Assembly: GCA_950022655.1 (NCBI GenBank)
Contig: OX465587.1
Span: 36,017,153 to 36,081,152 of the forward strand
Source of the DNA: Alentia gelatinosa
Taxonomy: Eukaryota > Annelida > Polychaeta > Phyllodocida > Polynoidae
Reading direction: 5' to 3'
Length of the DNA: 64,000 nucleotides
A program made the position numbers and the translations under genes. Below the pieces are notes generated by a model that saw only the letters and a list, made by a program, of their open reading frames with translations, did no database searches and was not told the origin of the DNA. Below, piece by piece: positions 41,102 to 54,802 of this stretch (the stretch's first letter is position 1; each line of letters starts with the position of its first letter).

Positions 41102-41411
41102 TCAGAAACTCGTGTCTGACGAATCCTCGAACGAGCGCCGTCGCCGCCGCTCCTCTGCGCGTGCGCGGATCTGCACACCGACGCGCACGCTAGGGGGCGC
41201 GGCGGCTTGAGCCTCGTTCTCGGACGATGACGTCGTCGATGACGTGTACTTCCGGTCTGTGACGCGCGCCACCTTGTGACGACTGAGGGAACCGGACGGC
41301 GAGTGGTCGAGTTGGCGGATGTCAGGCGGGCTGGTGACGTCATCCGGACTGACGAAGCCCGCGTCTGCGCGCGTCTCCACCAGGGGGCGTTTGGAACTGG
41401 AAGGAGTTTTC
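41102..41411 (-). CDS. CIT: CIT terminal exon: Ser/Arg-rich tail with PDZ-ligand end
   Basis: 103 codons including TGA. The tail is rich in Ser, Arg and Pro. It contains [15 protein letters not shown] at the end; the last residues Asp-Thr-Ser-Phe fit a class I PDZ ligand (S/T-x-hydrophobic). Vertebrate citron also ends in a PDZ-binding tail. The acceptor (…AAAAAGAG|G) was chosen because it alone keeps phase with exon 25. The exon is unusually CpG-rich. Confidence 0.72.
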
Positions 41412-44400
41412 CTCTTTTTGATAACAATGTTTTAAAGATGATATTGATCTCCAAGATATGAAATGGATTTATTACGGTTTACTATCTCCAATTTATGTTG
41501 TTGTTGTGCCCCCTCCCTCTCACTCTCTCTTCCTCCCTGTCTATGTCTGTCCGTAGATGTGTCTGTCTTACTCTATTTCTCGTTTTTTTTCAGTATGGAA
41601 GGATTCATTTCAATTATAACATCCATTTTAACATACTAGCTCAGTATTGATGAATTTGAGCAAAACAAAATTGTAAAACTAATATCAAGAGACGTCACAA
41701 GTTTGATTCTGAGTTTATTTATGCCACGCATTTTGTAGGCTCCATAATTTCACGAGTTGAAGACGAGTGACATTACGGAGCCTACAAAATGAGTGGCATA
41801 AATAAGCTCAAACTCAAACGAGTGGCGTCTAGATTTTATCCTGCCCTGTTTCCATATTGTTTCAGTATCAGAAAGCAGTGGCATAAACAACACTTTATAT
41901 CACTACCCGTGATATAAACAAATCCCATGTTAAGCCTAAGGCGTTTTTATTAGGGGTAGGATAACTTATAGATCTAAGGTGTAATCCAGAGAAAAAAATA
42001 ATATTCAAACAATAACATGAACATGCGTGTTCTTACTAGAGTATATAACATTTTGATTAATCCCTTTTGCGATCTAGAATGATAAATCACTTATTTCTTA
42101 CAGTTCTGATTATAATTGCTTTATGTATTTTACAATTAATTCGTTTTCCTAAGACCTTATCAATTTGTTCTTTGCATTCCATCAATTATCAGGAACAATT
42201 TTGCATTTCATGATATCAATTTTCTTTTGATTATTTGAACGTGGCTGAAAAAAAATATAAAAATTTTGTTTTGAGTTTGTTCCTTTTCTTTTATTGTTGG
42301 TGGTGGTGAGGGGAGGGTATTTTTGTGGGTCTAGCTTGTTTACAAATTGCTATAAAGTCACAAATAAAACAGACGATATTTGGTGTTCTGTACTCACGAT
42401 CTGTGAGGCGTCCTAGCCTGAAGACCGGCGTTCTCCTTGTCAGCGTCTGACGTCACAATGTTGCCCTTGATACACAGAATCTCTGTGACGTCATCGTGTG
42501 CTGATCCAATGTAGACAGCACCTTTAGACAGAGCACGGCCCAGGTAGCGAGCACAGGGCAAGCGTAGTAGTGTCCGGGAACCCTCACTGTAAACAAACAT
42601 ATCATAATTAGTAAACTATAGACAAGACACTGTGTCTTATTACATGTAATAACATAGTAGTGTCCGTGAACCCTCGCCGTAAATAAACATATCATAATCA
42701 GTAAACTATAGGCTAGACACCATGTCTTATTGAACAGGGCAAACGCAGTCGTGTGTGGGAACCCTTACTGTAAACAAAGATAATTAATAAAGTACTGTAC
42801 AGTAAAACCCTGCAGTACTTGTGGTGGCCGAGTGAACCCTACATTAGACGTACCTGTGGTGGCCAAGTAGACCCCATGTTAGGCGAAACTGTGGTGGCCA
42901 AGTGGATCCCACGTTAGACGTACCTGTGGTGGCCAAGTGGACCCCACATTAGACATACCTGGGGTGGCCAAGTGGGCCCCACGTTACACGTTCCTGTGGT
43001 GGCTAAGTGGACCCCACGCTACACGTACCTGTGGTGGCCGAGTGGGCCCTACATTAGACGTACCTGTGGTGACCCAGTAGACCCCACTTTAGACGTACCT
43101 GTGGTGACCCAGTAGACCCCATGTTAGGCGTACCTGTGGTGGCCAAGTGGATCCCACGTTAGACGTACCTGTGGTGGCTCAGTAGACCCCACTTTAGACA
43201 TACCTATGGTGGCTAAGTGGACCCCACGTTAGACGTACCTGTGGTGGCCGAGTGGACCCCACATTAGACGTACCTGTGGTGGCCAAGTGGACCCCACGTT
43301 AGACGTACCTGTGGTGGCCGAGTGGGCCCTACATTAGACGTACCTGTGGTGGCTTAGTGGACCCCACGTTACACGTACCTGTGGTGGCTTAGTGGACCCT
43401 ACATTAGACGTACCTGTGGTGGCTTAGTGGACCCCACGTTACACGTACCTGTGGTGGTTTAGTGGACCCTACATTAGACGTACCTGTGGTGGCTTAGTGG
43501 ACCCTACATTAGACGTACCTGTGGTGGTTGTGGCTGGGTGGGATCTCCGTCACTTGCACAGCGTTAAAGTGGATCGTGTAGAGGTAGGGCGCGTTGTACG
43601 CTGTGTGAGAAAAACAACAGTATTAGTAAAACAAAAGCAGTTCTGTCCATTTCCAATGGAAGAGCGCGGTACTCACACAGTAATCCACTCTCAGTCATAA
43701 TTAGCACTACTTTTCTTTATATCATTACAGCAGCATTTACTACAAAAGTTCGTACATCTAGATATCCTCATCGGTGTATAGATATATTTCAAATCCAAAT
43801 CGCCTCTGTATTTATCATACAATATTTCAAGATTCATATAACAATATTTCCGGTCAGATATATCTAATAGCTAATTGTTTTTTTGGAGGGATCAAAAGTC
43901 CTTTTGTGTATGTGCTGATATAAAACCCCTTAATCAAGTCATAGTGTCATGTCCATGTTAAGACTAGTTATCTAACCTTGTATCATAAGCCCTACTTTTA
44001 GCTTCAAGTTTTTTTTCTCTTTTTTTCAAGTTCCTTGTACTTTCTCTAAGTCTAGCGGGGTATGCTGTACTGATATAGGCACACTAAATTGCAGTATGAC
44101 TATAGAGGTGTAATGCATTTAGGGGATGCAACGCAAATATAAAAAAAAAAAATGAAAAAAGGGAACTCACCGAATGCCAGAGGCAGCCCGCTCCACTTGA
44201 CATCGTCCTCACGACTGCGCTGTCCAGCCGCATCAACGAACAAACCAAACTCTGAAATACACAAATAAAACTTGAGATATTCAGCAAACTGAGACATTAC
44301 AGAATCACAGGGATGCCAAGTGGGGTCAGAAAAAACAGTGAAATGTTTTTCATTGCAATAGAGGGTTTATGCATTGCATACGCATTACAGTGGGGAATCA

Positions 44401-47400
44401 AAGGATTAAGGGATTTTATCCTGAAAATGAAAACATTAATTTCATTGGAAACATTGAAAACTGGCATTCCTGATTGAATAATATTTACTGGTTCCAAAGA
44501 TGTTAGTGAGGTCCAGAAGAAACCTGGAAAATATCTGAATCCGGATAATGTCCACTATGCATCTCTAACATAATCAAGACTTAGTTCACTAGCAAAACCA
44601 GGAAAACTTACATATCTGTGGTTTTAATGAAGAGAGAATCGATATCATTCACGTTTTGGGATTCATTTTACTGACATCCATTAGAATAATTTTACATATA
44701 CATAAGAAAAAGAATGGTAGGATATGATTACCATGGTAACAGAGGAGGTACTCGTCGGGTTCGTTGAATGGTGCCACCTGCAGGACAGCGATGGGGAAAC
44801 TGTCGTAGTGTGCCGCGCCAAACGCTGCAAACGCCACTGTCGTGTCTCGTTTGTCAAGCAAGTCTGTCAACACAATGAGAAATTAGAGCAGGTTGAAGGT
44901 GTTTTACGCTGTAGTAACAGCCAGGGTCATATCACGGCGAGATTAAATCTATGAGATGAGGATGACAGACAGAGCAGGAAACAGTAGCACGGCTGAGCCA
45001 CGAACTCCAGACCCTGAGTGGCATGTTAGTACGCTACTGACTGAAATATCCTGCTTCCTGAGCGGACATCATATAATACACCGTGCCATAAATAGTATTG
45101 AATTACCTTATTCTCATCCTACCATAATAAAAATGTGGCATATATTATATCTTCAAGGCAACTAATAGAGAATAATGGAAACCAGTAAAGCTTTGCTGGG
45201 TTGCTATAGAAATTGTGTCCTATCGGGTTAAAAAAATACATCATAGAGACATGACTCAGAGTCTGGTCGAAAAATCTATGACAGATCCTAACAGCAACAA
45301 TTTACCAATGTTCATCCTGAACGTTCAGAGGCAACTTCGCATTGGTATTGCTTATAGAAACACAAGACGGAACTAACCGGTCATCTCAAAGTTGTGGAGG
45401 TTGATCTTGTGGAACTTGTCGGTGCCCACGATCACGTGATTCTTCCCGAAGTATATACAGCTGCATGCTTGTGACGTCAGCAATTCCTGTGTACAGTGAC
45501 GTCAGAGGTAAAAAACATAAGAAATTTGAATCAAAATGGATGTAAATTGGAAATTTGAGGAAGTTCAACGACAGGCAGGTAAATTCCTGTTTAGTTTTAC
45601 AACCGATAGTAGAATCGGAAATGCCAGTTGACGAGTGTTTTTCGTGTTTTTTTTTTAGATAATCTAAGTTTCATTGATCAACATCAATACATCATTCAAA
45701 TATCGACCTTGTGTAGTCATATGATTAGGTTTTTGTTATGCAATCAAACCCTTTTCCTGCACTATTTACGAGTTTGATTCTCATCACCAGATACTTTAAC
45801 CTATGAGTAAAATCTGTCAAGGTTTGTCACATGATTACCACATAAAATCTCATCTCACAATTTCAAATATATTTTTCACCGTATATATTTATTGTTGAGA
45901 CGCAAACAGGGTTGATGGTGGTAGACTGCACTGTATTTTTGTACAAGCACGGATTGCGATAGTGTATAGGTCCGTGGTACAAGCAATAATGATAATTTTT
46001 TAAGAAAATATTTTAAACAACATCATCTCTGCAGGCACGCACTGACCTTGGTGAGGACGAAGGTCCCCTCGTCGGGGTCGTAGACGAGGAGGAGGATCTT
46101 GTCGGCGAGCGCGGCGCACAGGAAGGTGTCGTCGCTCGTGTCGCCCCAGGCCAGCGTGGTGCAGGCCACGGCGTCGGGCAGCGGGTAGGGCGTGACGGCG
46201 GGCGCGCTGACGGGCCGCCCGGCCGCGCAGCCCGTCAACTCGGTGAGCCCGACCAGCACCACCTGCCGCTCCCGCCCTGTAAGGTACACACAGGAGTGTC
46301 AGTGTCAGGGAGGACTCTCAAACACGAGTAGTAGGGAATATTTGAAAATCACGTTTTATTATACACACGCTAACATCTCGTGTATATTAGCCTTAGAAAA
46401 AATAACGTCATATCTTTTATGGTATGCACCTTCGCTGTTATATATCATGTAACACCCATTGGTGTGATGTTTCTCATGATAAAATATTTGATCATTTCTT
46501 CATTTGTTTCTTTATTCCTTGGATTATACTTTATAATATATGGAAGACCGATTGTTAATCGAATACAAATGTTCAATAATAAAAAAATATATATAATACC
46601 GCATTATTATCAGGGAACTCTCAAAAATATGTAATGAGGAATATTAGAAATATTAGAAATATTGGGAACTAGGAAAACTGCCACTTCATTTTCTCCAAAC
46701 TTTCACAGAATATGGTACATGTATAGTATTATATATTTAAGTTTTGAAAAATCATAGGTCACCGTCCTTGTTTTTGAAATAAATGAAAAAAACCCATATT
46801 TTTCAGCACATTTCCTATATAAAGTTATCAAATATAAATAGGCATATTTTACCGATTGGTTTTTAGCAAAACTGAGCAAAACTGGATATTTGAGATATTT
46901 GGCATTATAGGTCACAAGGAATCAGTTTGAACATCAAATTGTCCATATTTAAAAATCACCAGGTGGCGCCACTGTGAATTGTCCGATATGCCTTTAAGGC
47001 GGAAATGACGTCACTGACCTGTGATGATGACGACGACGTTGAGGCTGGTGACCACCTCCATCTGGTACACGGCCGCCACCCCCTTGACCTTGGTGAGAGG
47101 CCGCGAGGGGGCGCCACCCGTCACGTCCGTCACGAAGAGTCCGTCGTCAGTTCCCACCAGCACCACCTGGGGGCACCACCAAACACACAGCACGTCACAT
47201 GTTAGTCACGATGAAAGGAGAATACAAGAACGTGGATATGATTAGAAAAGTTCTATAGACAGATTTTATAATATAATATGTAGTAAAGGTACCACACCCT
47301 TCACACATTTCTGCTATTCTTTTTCTATTTACTCTAGTGGTAACTTCTGGAAAATAAAGTCTCAACAATGACTACACCCACCCACATAGGATTTCTTTCA

Positions 47401-50400
47401 CGGAGATGCAAAGGAGTATAGAAAACAAATATGGCAGTGGAAAATGTTCATTTTCACGGTTCGTCCTATATGATGATGATTCATTACATGTCCCTTCCCG
47501 AAATATCAGTACCCTAAGAATCTACAGAAAACTGGTATACCTACTTTCATAAATATAGACCCAACCAGATTGGATAGAAACAAACTAAGGAGTTAATTGA
47601 AGTAGTTAATCTCAGGGCTCACCTGTTCCGATATGGGCAGCGTACAATTAAACTCCATTCGTCTGTCTCCACTCAGCGAGACGATGGTGTTACCCAGCAA
47701 CTTCTGAAAATCATAAAGTGTACTGTGGGTTAATAGTGCATAACAAAAACAAACTGATATTGACTTGTCACTTGTCCAGTAAAGGTGGATAATAAATACA
47801 ATATAGGCTGGTTTATGATTGATTGACCGCTATTATGTGTGACAGGTTAGTACTTTATCATTGATTGACCACCGTTATGTGTGACAGGTCAGTACTTGAT
47901 CTTTGATTGACCACCCTTGTGTGTGACAGGTTAGTACTTTATCATTGATTGACCACCCTTGTGTGTGACGGGTTAGTACTTTATCATTGATTGACCACCC
48001 TTGTGTGTGACAGGTTAGAACTTTATCATTGATTGACCACCCTTGTGTGTGACGGGTCAGTACTTTATCATTGATTGACCGCCCTTGTGTGTGACAGGTT
48101 AGTACTTTATCATTGATTGACCACCCTTGTGTGTGACTGGTTAGTACTTTATCATTGATTGACCACCCTTGTGTGTGACGGGTCAGTACTTTATCAGTGA
48201 TTGACCACCATTATGTGTGACGGGTCAGTGCTTTATCATTGATTGACCACCCTTGTGTGTGACGGGTTAGAACTTTATCATTGATTGACCACCGTTGTGT
48301 GTGACGGGTCAGTACTTTATCATTGATTGACCACCCTTGTGTGTGACAGGTTAGTACTTTATCATTGATTGACCACCCTTGTGTGTGACGGGTCAGTACT
48401 TTATCATTGATTGACCACTGTCTTTTCATGTTAGTCTTTCATCAAGTAGAGCTTACCGCGTCTGCAGCTCCTGGTTTAGGGTCACTATGGTCTACGATGG
48501 CCTCCAGTGTGGCCACCCAGCGCTGCTTCTCCTCAAACGTCAGGGCCATCAGATACACACTCCTACAAGAAATAAAAACAACATGAGATAGAAATTTGGT
48601 GGAAAAGTCAAGTACACTGTCTTGCTACTGGGGAAAGCTAGAAAATCCTTCAAAAAGTGGAAGTCTGTAGACTCGGTCTCACCTGCCGGGCCAGCAGGTG
48701 GTCTCGGGCTCGAACTCGAGGCGCAGGATGTAGGGCAGGTCGGTGGAGGCAGTGTTGGTAAGCTCGGCTGCGGTGACTGCGCTGTGCACAGTCACCCTGC
48801 CGTTAGACGGGCACAGCGCCAGCTCCTCCACGTGGTCCGCAGATGTGTCTTCATTATTGTAGATGTGGATGTGGTTGTTCGTGAGTGTGACCCATTTCTT
48901 CTCCCACAGCTGTTTGCCAGGTCTGTAAGCAGAACAAATACTTAACTGTTAACTTGGCCCAGTAGGAATTAAAATGGACACTAAATTGTATGCAGGTGGA
49001 TCAGTAAATAAAAATGAAAAAAATACTACATAAATAAGGAACGAAGAATACATAAATATCATTTGAAGTAATAAGGATTATTCACAATATTACTGACTAC
49101 TCTGTACGTCAACAGCTAAGATACTATTTTTGTATTACTGGAACTGGTGCTAAGAGATGGGAGACATTTAGATAAAAAAAAAACTACCCTTGGAATATTC
49201 ATCTATGAACTGAGCATGAGATGCAGAGATCTTTACTCAACTGGGCATTTATTTACCACGCTCAGTGGCTAAGTGGTAGGGTTGTTTGCCTCAAGCATGG
49301 GAGGTCATCGGTTCAAACCCTGTTCAGGTCATACCAAAGACTTCCATAAAAATGGTACCCCACTGCCCATTTAGCTTAACACCCACCATTAGAATGAGGA
49401 GTAGGGGGCTAGGGCCAGAGTGGAAGAACGGCTGTATCAGTGATTGTGTACATACAATATTCCCTTAATAAAAATTGCTTAAAAAAACCATCTACAAGCT
49501 TGAGATACAGAGATCTTTACTCACCTAGGAATCTTCATCCATGAGCTGAGCTTGAGACGCAGGTCTGCAGCTGACAGACGTGATGACGACTGACGCGCCA
49601 TGACGTCAGAGAAGTGGCTGACATACTCGGTGGGCAGGCCACATGAGGCAGGCAGGTTGGGTGCACACTTCGGATGGCATACCACCTGACACTCTGTTCA
49701 TATAAAGAAAATTTCCCTCTTTAGTATATCATCATACTATTTTTAACCCTTTAAGGACGGGTGCCTGTGGCACTTTATGCCACTAAAGGACGAGCACTTA
49801 GTCGTCAAAACCCATAATTTGAGTGTTTTATCATGTGATATGAAATATAATCTTAAATATTTCATTTTTTCTGAATGGAAATACTAGTTTTGGTGTTAGA
49901 CCTACATTCTGTGAATAATTGATTAAGATTGCTTCATTATTTCCTTGTTAAAAACGAATTTGTGTATTTTAGAGAAATAAAACATCAAGGCATTATTCGC
50001 CCTGGGCTGGTTGATGCCTCAAGGCATCATTCGCCCTTAAAGGGTTAAAAAACACCATAGCTGATAAAATTCTTACCGGTTTCCTTTTCTCTAAGACTGG
50101 ATTACATTATGAAGATATCACAGTGGCTTATATGCCTGTAAATAGTTGAGACGTTAAAATATAATTGGAATGGGGCTGAGGTGTGTAGGGAGGCTTGAAC
50201 AACTGTGTTATTGCTGTGAATGAGGCACTATTTATTCTTTCTTTGTTTTACACAAGAAAAAATTATTTTATAAACTGAAAATGAAAACAAGGATTTCATT
50301 GGAAAAGTCTCTGCTGTAAATGCTAGTCATTCTATATACCGTAAAACCCCGGTTGTAAGCCGACCCCCGACTTCAGTAAAATGCTATAAGCCGATTCTGG

Positions 50401-53400
50401 GGGCATTTCAACTTTAGGAAAACCCCGGTTATAAGCCGACCCCCCACTTTGTGATCCTGCCCCTCCCCGCCCCCCCCCCCCCCGCCCCCCAACTCACAAC
50501 TTTTTTGAGAATGTTTTAAGATAAGGTATAGAATATGAGCGTTTCTATGAACCTTTGTACCAATATAGGATATCACATGCTATCTGACAGATTACTACCA
50601 TTAAATGATTCACATTTGCATATCTCTGTGTTGGGGTACTTTATCATCTTTGGTACTGATTTTGAGGGTTTTTTTAAATTGATTTTTGAAAAACCCCAGT
50701 TATAAGCCGACCTCCGACTTTGGCAAAAATTTATAAGCCGATTTTTTCTCTCAAAAATCCCTTAAAAAATTCGGCTTATATGCGGGGTTTTACGGTGATA
50801 AAGGACACTCACCCTGGCACTTGGCAGCCTGTTTGACAAAGTGCACCGAGCCAAGACACACGGCGCACTTTGTGGCACGACTGTTGAGTCCGGTCACAAA
50901 CCGATGTGGGATGTTGTGATGCATCCGCTCCTTGCGCGGCCTTGACCCGCCGGCCGTGACCTTGGGCATACTGTAGACCGAGGTCACAGGGTTGGACTGT
51001 GAGGCCGGGGTCAAGGTCAAGGCCTCGGTCGCCGATGCCCTCTTGCCTTGATGTTGGTCGTGTGACTTGCCTGTAACAGTAACTCCAGTGATTTCATGTG
51101 GCAGAGAATATAAAAAAAGTGGGTTTTTTGTTTTGAAGTAAAAAAAAACCTCTAAATCATGTGGATGTAGTTGCAGATTGAAATGATAAATTACCATCAA
51201 ATGTTATGACTGAATGATAGTCTAATTATATATTGGGTATTTCTCCCTTCCTCATCCCCTTCAATCCGATCCCTTATTTCATGGAATCTTTAAAAATGGT
51301 ATTTCCCCCTCATGCTTAGTCCACATCAAGACGGCACTATTATGATACTTATCTGACACATTGGCAATGATTAAAATATATAAGCACAGAAATAAAAAGA
51401 AATCATTAATAGATTTTTTTGTATACTATTTCAGAAATATTTCTTACAAAAATTAGAAAGATTTAGCAATGACTTTTGAGAATGCCTGGAGTATTTCTTC
51501 ATCTTCTCTTTGATAATAGTAGTTCCTCCAAACATCAATCAAACGTATAGTGTTAAACCGACCGAAACAGGGACAGACACTACCTTTATTTCATTCTTGT
51601 ATTTAAAACTCATGACATGTATGTACTGGTCTAAGACCATTTGGATGTATAGTGATAAAATGTACTGGTATACCCCTCAGGGACTGCACAACGCATGTGT
51701 CATACCAGGAGCTGGAAATACAGACTTTATGTATCTACAGAGACTATCTAATTTTTTATTGAACTTTGAGGTGTATCCTCAAGCCAAAATAAGGACTTGG
51801 TTAGTATATGAGTTAAATTAGGGTTACACAAAATGGACTGAGTTTTGTGCGTACTGACCAATCTCTTCAGTGTACAGAGGAAATGTTTTCTCTAGTTTTG
51901 TTTGTTAATTTATTGCTAAAAAAAATTCCATTGTAGAGATTGGAAAGTCGTAATCGTGTTTGATTCTGTACTTTGAACTGTAAGGGCAGATCATACCGGC
52001 GGTTAGCCGATGTCCTTACAGTATAAATAACGAACATTTAAAAAAAAAGACAAAAAAAAAGACGCATGACTAAGTCTGAGAGGTCACCTTCGACGTGTTT
52101 CTGGTATAACTCCGTCTGGAGTCTGGTGATGGTCTGTCGTAACATGGAGTTCTTCTCCCTCTCATGCTCCAGTGAGTGCTGGAGTTCTCTGAACTGGATG
52201 CCCACTGACGTCGTCTCCGGCTTCTTACTGCCGAACAACTGAAACACACCGCCGTGAGGAGATGATGAGGTGATGAACATTCACGTATCACAAGAAATAA
52301 ATCAGTTGTTTTTTTATTAGTTTTTTTCATCTGAAGTGCTTTTCGCCCCGTATTCTAAATCAAGAAATAAATCAGGATCAGAACATGTAGCCTGAGGGTC
52401 AGGACCTATATGTTATCCAAGACCACGCACTTTTTTTAAAAGCAATTTTTATTCAGAGAATATTGTGTGTACAATCACCAAATTTGGTATTTGGTGATAT
52501 AGCCGTTCTTCCACTCAGGCCCTAGCTCCCTACTCCTCATTCGAATGGTGGGTGTCAAGCCAGATGAGCAGTTTGTGTAAGCTTTTGGTATGACCCCATC
52601 GGGGTTGAACCCATGGCCTCCCATGCTCGAGGCAAACACTCCTACCACTTAGCCACCTAGCTTGGTCCAAGAAAGGTAGAGAGGAGGGGGGAGTTTATAC
52701 CCAGCCTAAAAATACCTAATGTACAAATACATAGAATAGAATTCGCTCAAACCGTTATTTTATCAAACAGTGAATGCTGTATTCATAATGAACTATACAC
52801 ATGTTTTAATCACAAACTATAGTTGACATTAGCCTTGCATTACATCAGAATGGCTTGAAGAATTCTGATGAATCACAGTCAAGAACCTTTGATTCTGCCT
52901 GGCTCTTCCATCATTATTTGGTGGAGTTGGTGTAAGCAACGGCCTGTGCCGAGTGTCGGAAGGTAGAGTCAGTGGGAATGAAGACCTGTGGCCTGTGGTG
53001 GACTGGTATTGTGTCTCCTACTTGGGCAGCTCAGATGTTCTAATACTAGAAACTGGGTCCAAGTGCGAAGTCCAATTTAATGGAAAGAGCATGTAGGTGA
53101 GACTAGTGAGTGGGCTGGCAGGGAAAGGGCCCCTATAGATACTCCCACCCGAACTGCAACTCTATACTGACTGACCAAAACCTGTATATTTAAATTGATA
53201 ATGTTGGCGTCAGATTCAACTAAAACGTTGACCCTAGCATTCTGCGACATCCATCATAAATCATTGTAATGGTCAACACATGGGTTTCCTGGAAGTACGA
53301 CTGGGCACCGTGTATAGTTTTTTTAATCAGAATTAATGATGCCGGATTATCAAAATTTATATAAAGTGCACTTCCAGGGAAAAGTCAGAGACTGACATCT

Positions 53401-54763
53401 CTGGTATTTTTTCAACGTACCCCCTTTTTCTTCTTGGGTGGGTTCTCCACCTTGGCCTGCAGGTAGTCTATGAGCTTGGTCTGCTGAGACAGGGTCGACT
53501 CCAGTTTGTACTTCTCGTGGTTGGCATTCACCTGCAGAGCCACAAAACACAAAATGTATACAAAAGTAAATCACTGTTCTACTTGAATTCAATGTGAGAT
53601 TGTTTCGGACTTCTGGCCACTCCAAAAAAAAGTTTCTCATCACCGCGCGCATCAGCAAAAAACATTTTAAATTTTTTTTTTCTTCATAAAATGATCCTTG
53701 ATAGCAATTCTGAAAGGTATGTGTATTTGATACAAAATTAAAACTCCTGATGTCACAAATGCTTTTGTATTTAATTTCATATTACACACAGTAAAATGAG
53801 TGAGATATTAGGAGTTTAGGATTCAGAGCGCAAGATAGGACTTAAATAAGTATGTCTGAAGCCCATGACACTTCAAAAGCATTTTTGATCCAGCAAAATT
53901 TAAAAAAAAACAAAAAACGCCCTCATTATATTTTTCATGGCTTGGTGATGAGAAACAAGTTTGTTGTTTTGAGTAGCCTATTTGATATGAACTATGCGAC
54001 GTACCATGTTGGACTCGGCCTGGTTGGCGAGGTCGGTGTTCTGACTGGCGAGCAGCTCGTAGCGGTCCATCGCCTCCTCCAGCGACTTACTCAGCTTCAG
54101 GTTGGAAGCCTTCACCTCGCCCACTGATGTGATCAGGCTCGAGATCTGAAACAGTGAGATGCCAGTGAGCTGTGTGTATACCTCTTTATCTCACCGCTGG
54201 AATAAATGTCCATAGGATTAGCATTGGGAACTCGTTCTCCATGCCCCTACAAGTATTGCAGTCCGTTCTTCATGGTCTATATCCTGTGTGTTGTCCATTC
54301 TTTTAATGTGTACATGGGGGAGATAAATACAGAAAGCAACTCGTTTTGGTCAAAGAAGTCATTCTGCAACTCGTTTGAACGCTACGTGATATTCATTCGG
54401 CTATTCCCTCGTTCATATCACTCCACATCAAACTCGTGGAGAACAACGACTTTGACCAAAACTTGTTGGTTTCTTCTTTAATATGAGGCATTATTAATAT
54501 CTACAAGGGGCAAATGTAGTTTACATGGCTACAAATATAGTTTATAACTACAAGAGGCAAGTATAGTTTAAATCTATGAGTGTATGAATATAACGAAAAG
54601 AGTTAAGTGACCAGATATATATGGTATACAAGTATGGCTGATTGTTTGAAAACAGCAAAATTAATCATGGTGACAACATCTTTTTCAGTTGATAATTGTT
54701 CTCCCCAGATTTGAAGTAAGATGAATGATTTGCAAACAACAACAACAACAAAAACAAAAACAA

Positions 54764-54802
<39 letters not shown>

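Noticed and set aside
41089..41454. Alternative minus-strand frame over the citron last exon
   Set aside because: Its sequence is Arg/Pro-rich with no family resemblance and does not keep phase with exon 25; the other frame does.
48211..48429. Minus-strand frame with 14-residue repeats
   Set aside because: It lies within the 42-bp intronic minisatellite; the frame is open only because 42 is a multiple of three.
49266..49330. Functional tRNA gene
   Set aside because: A and B boxes are present but the body does not fold as a tRNA, and a second dispersed copy with the same tail exists; it is a SINE.
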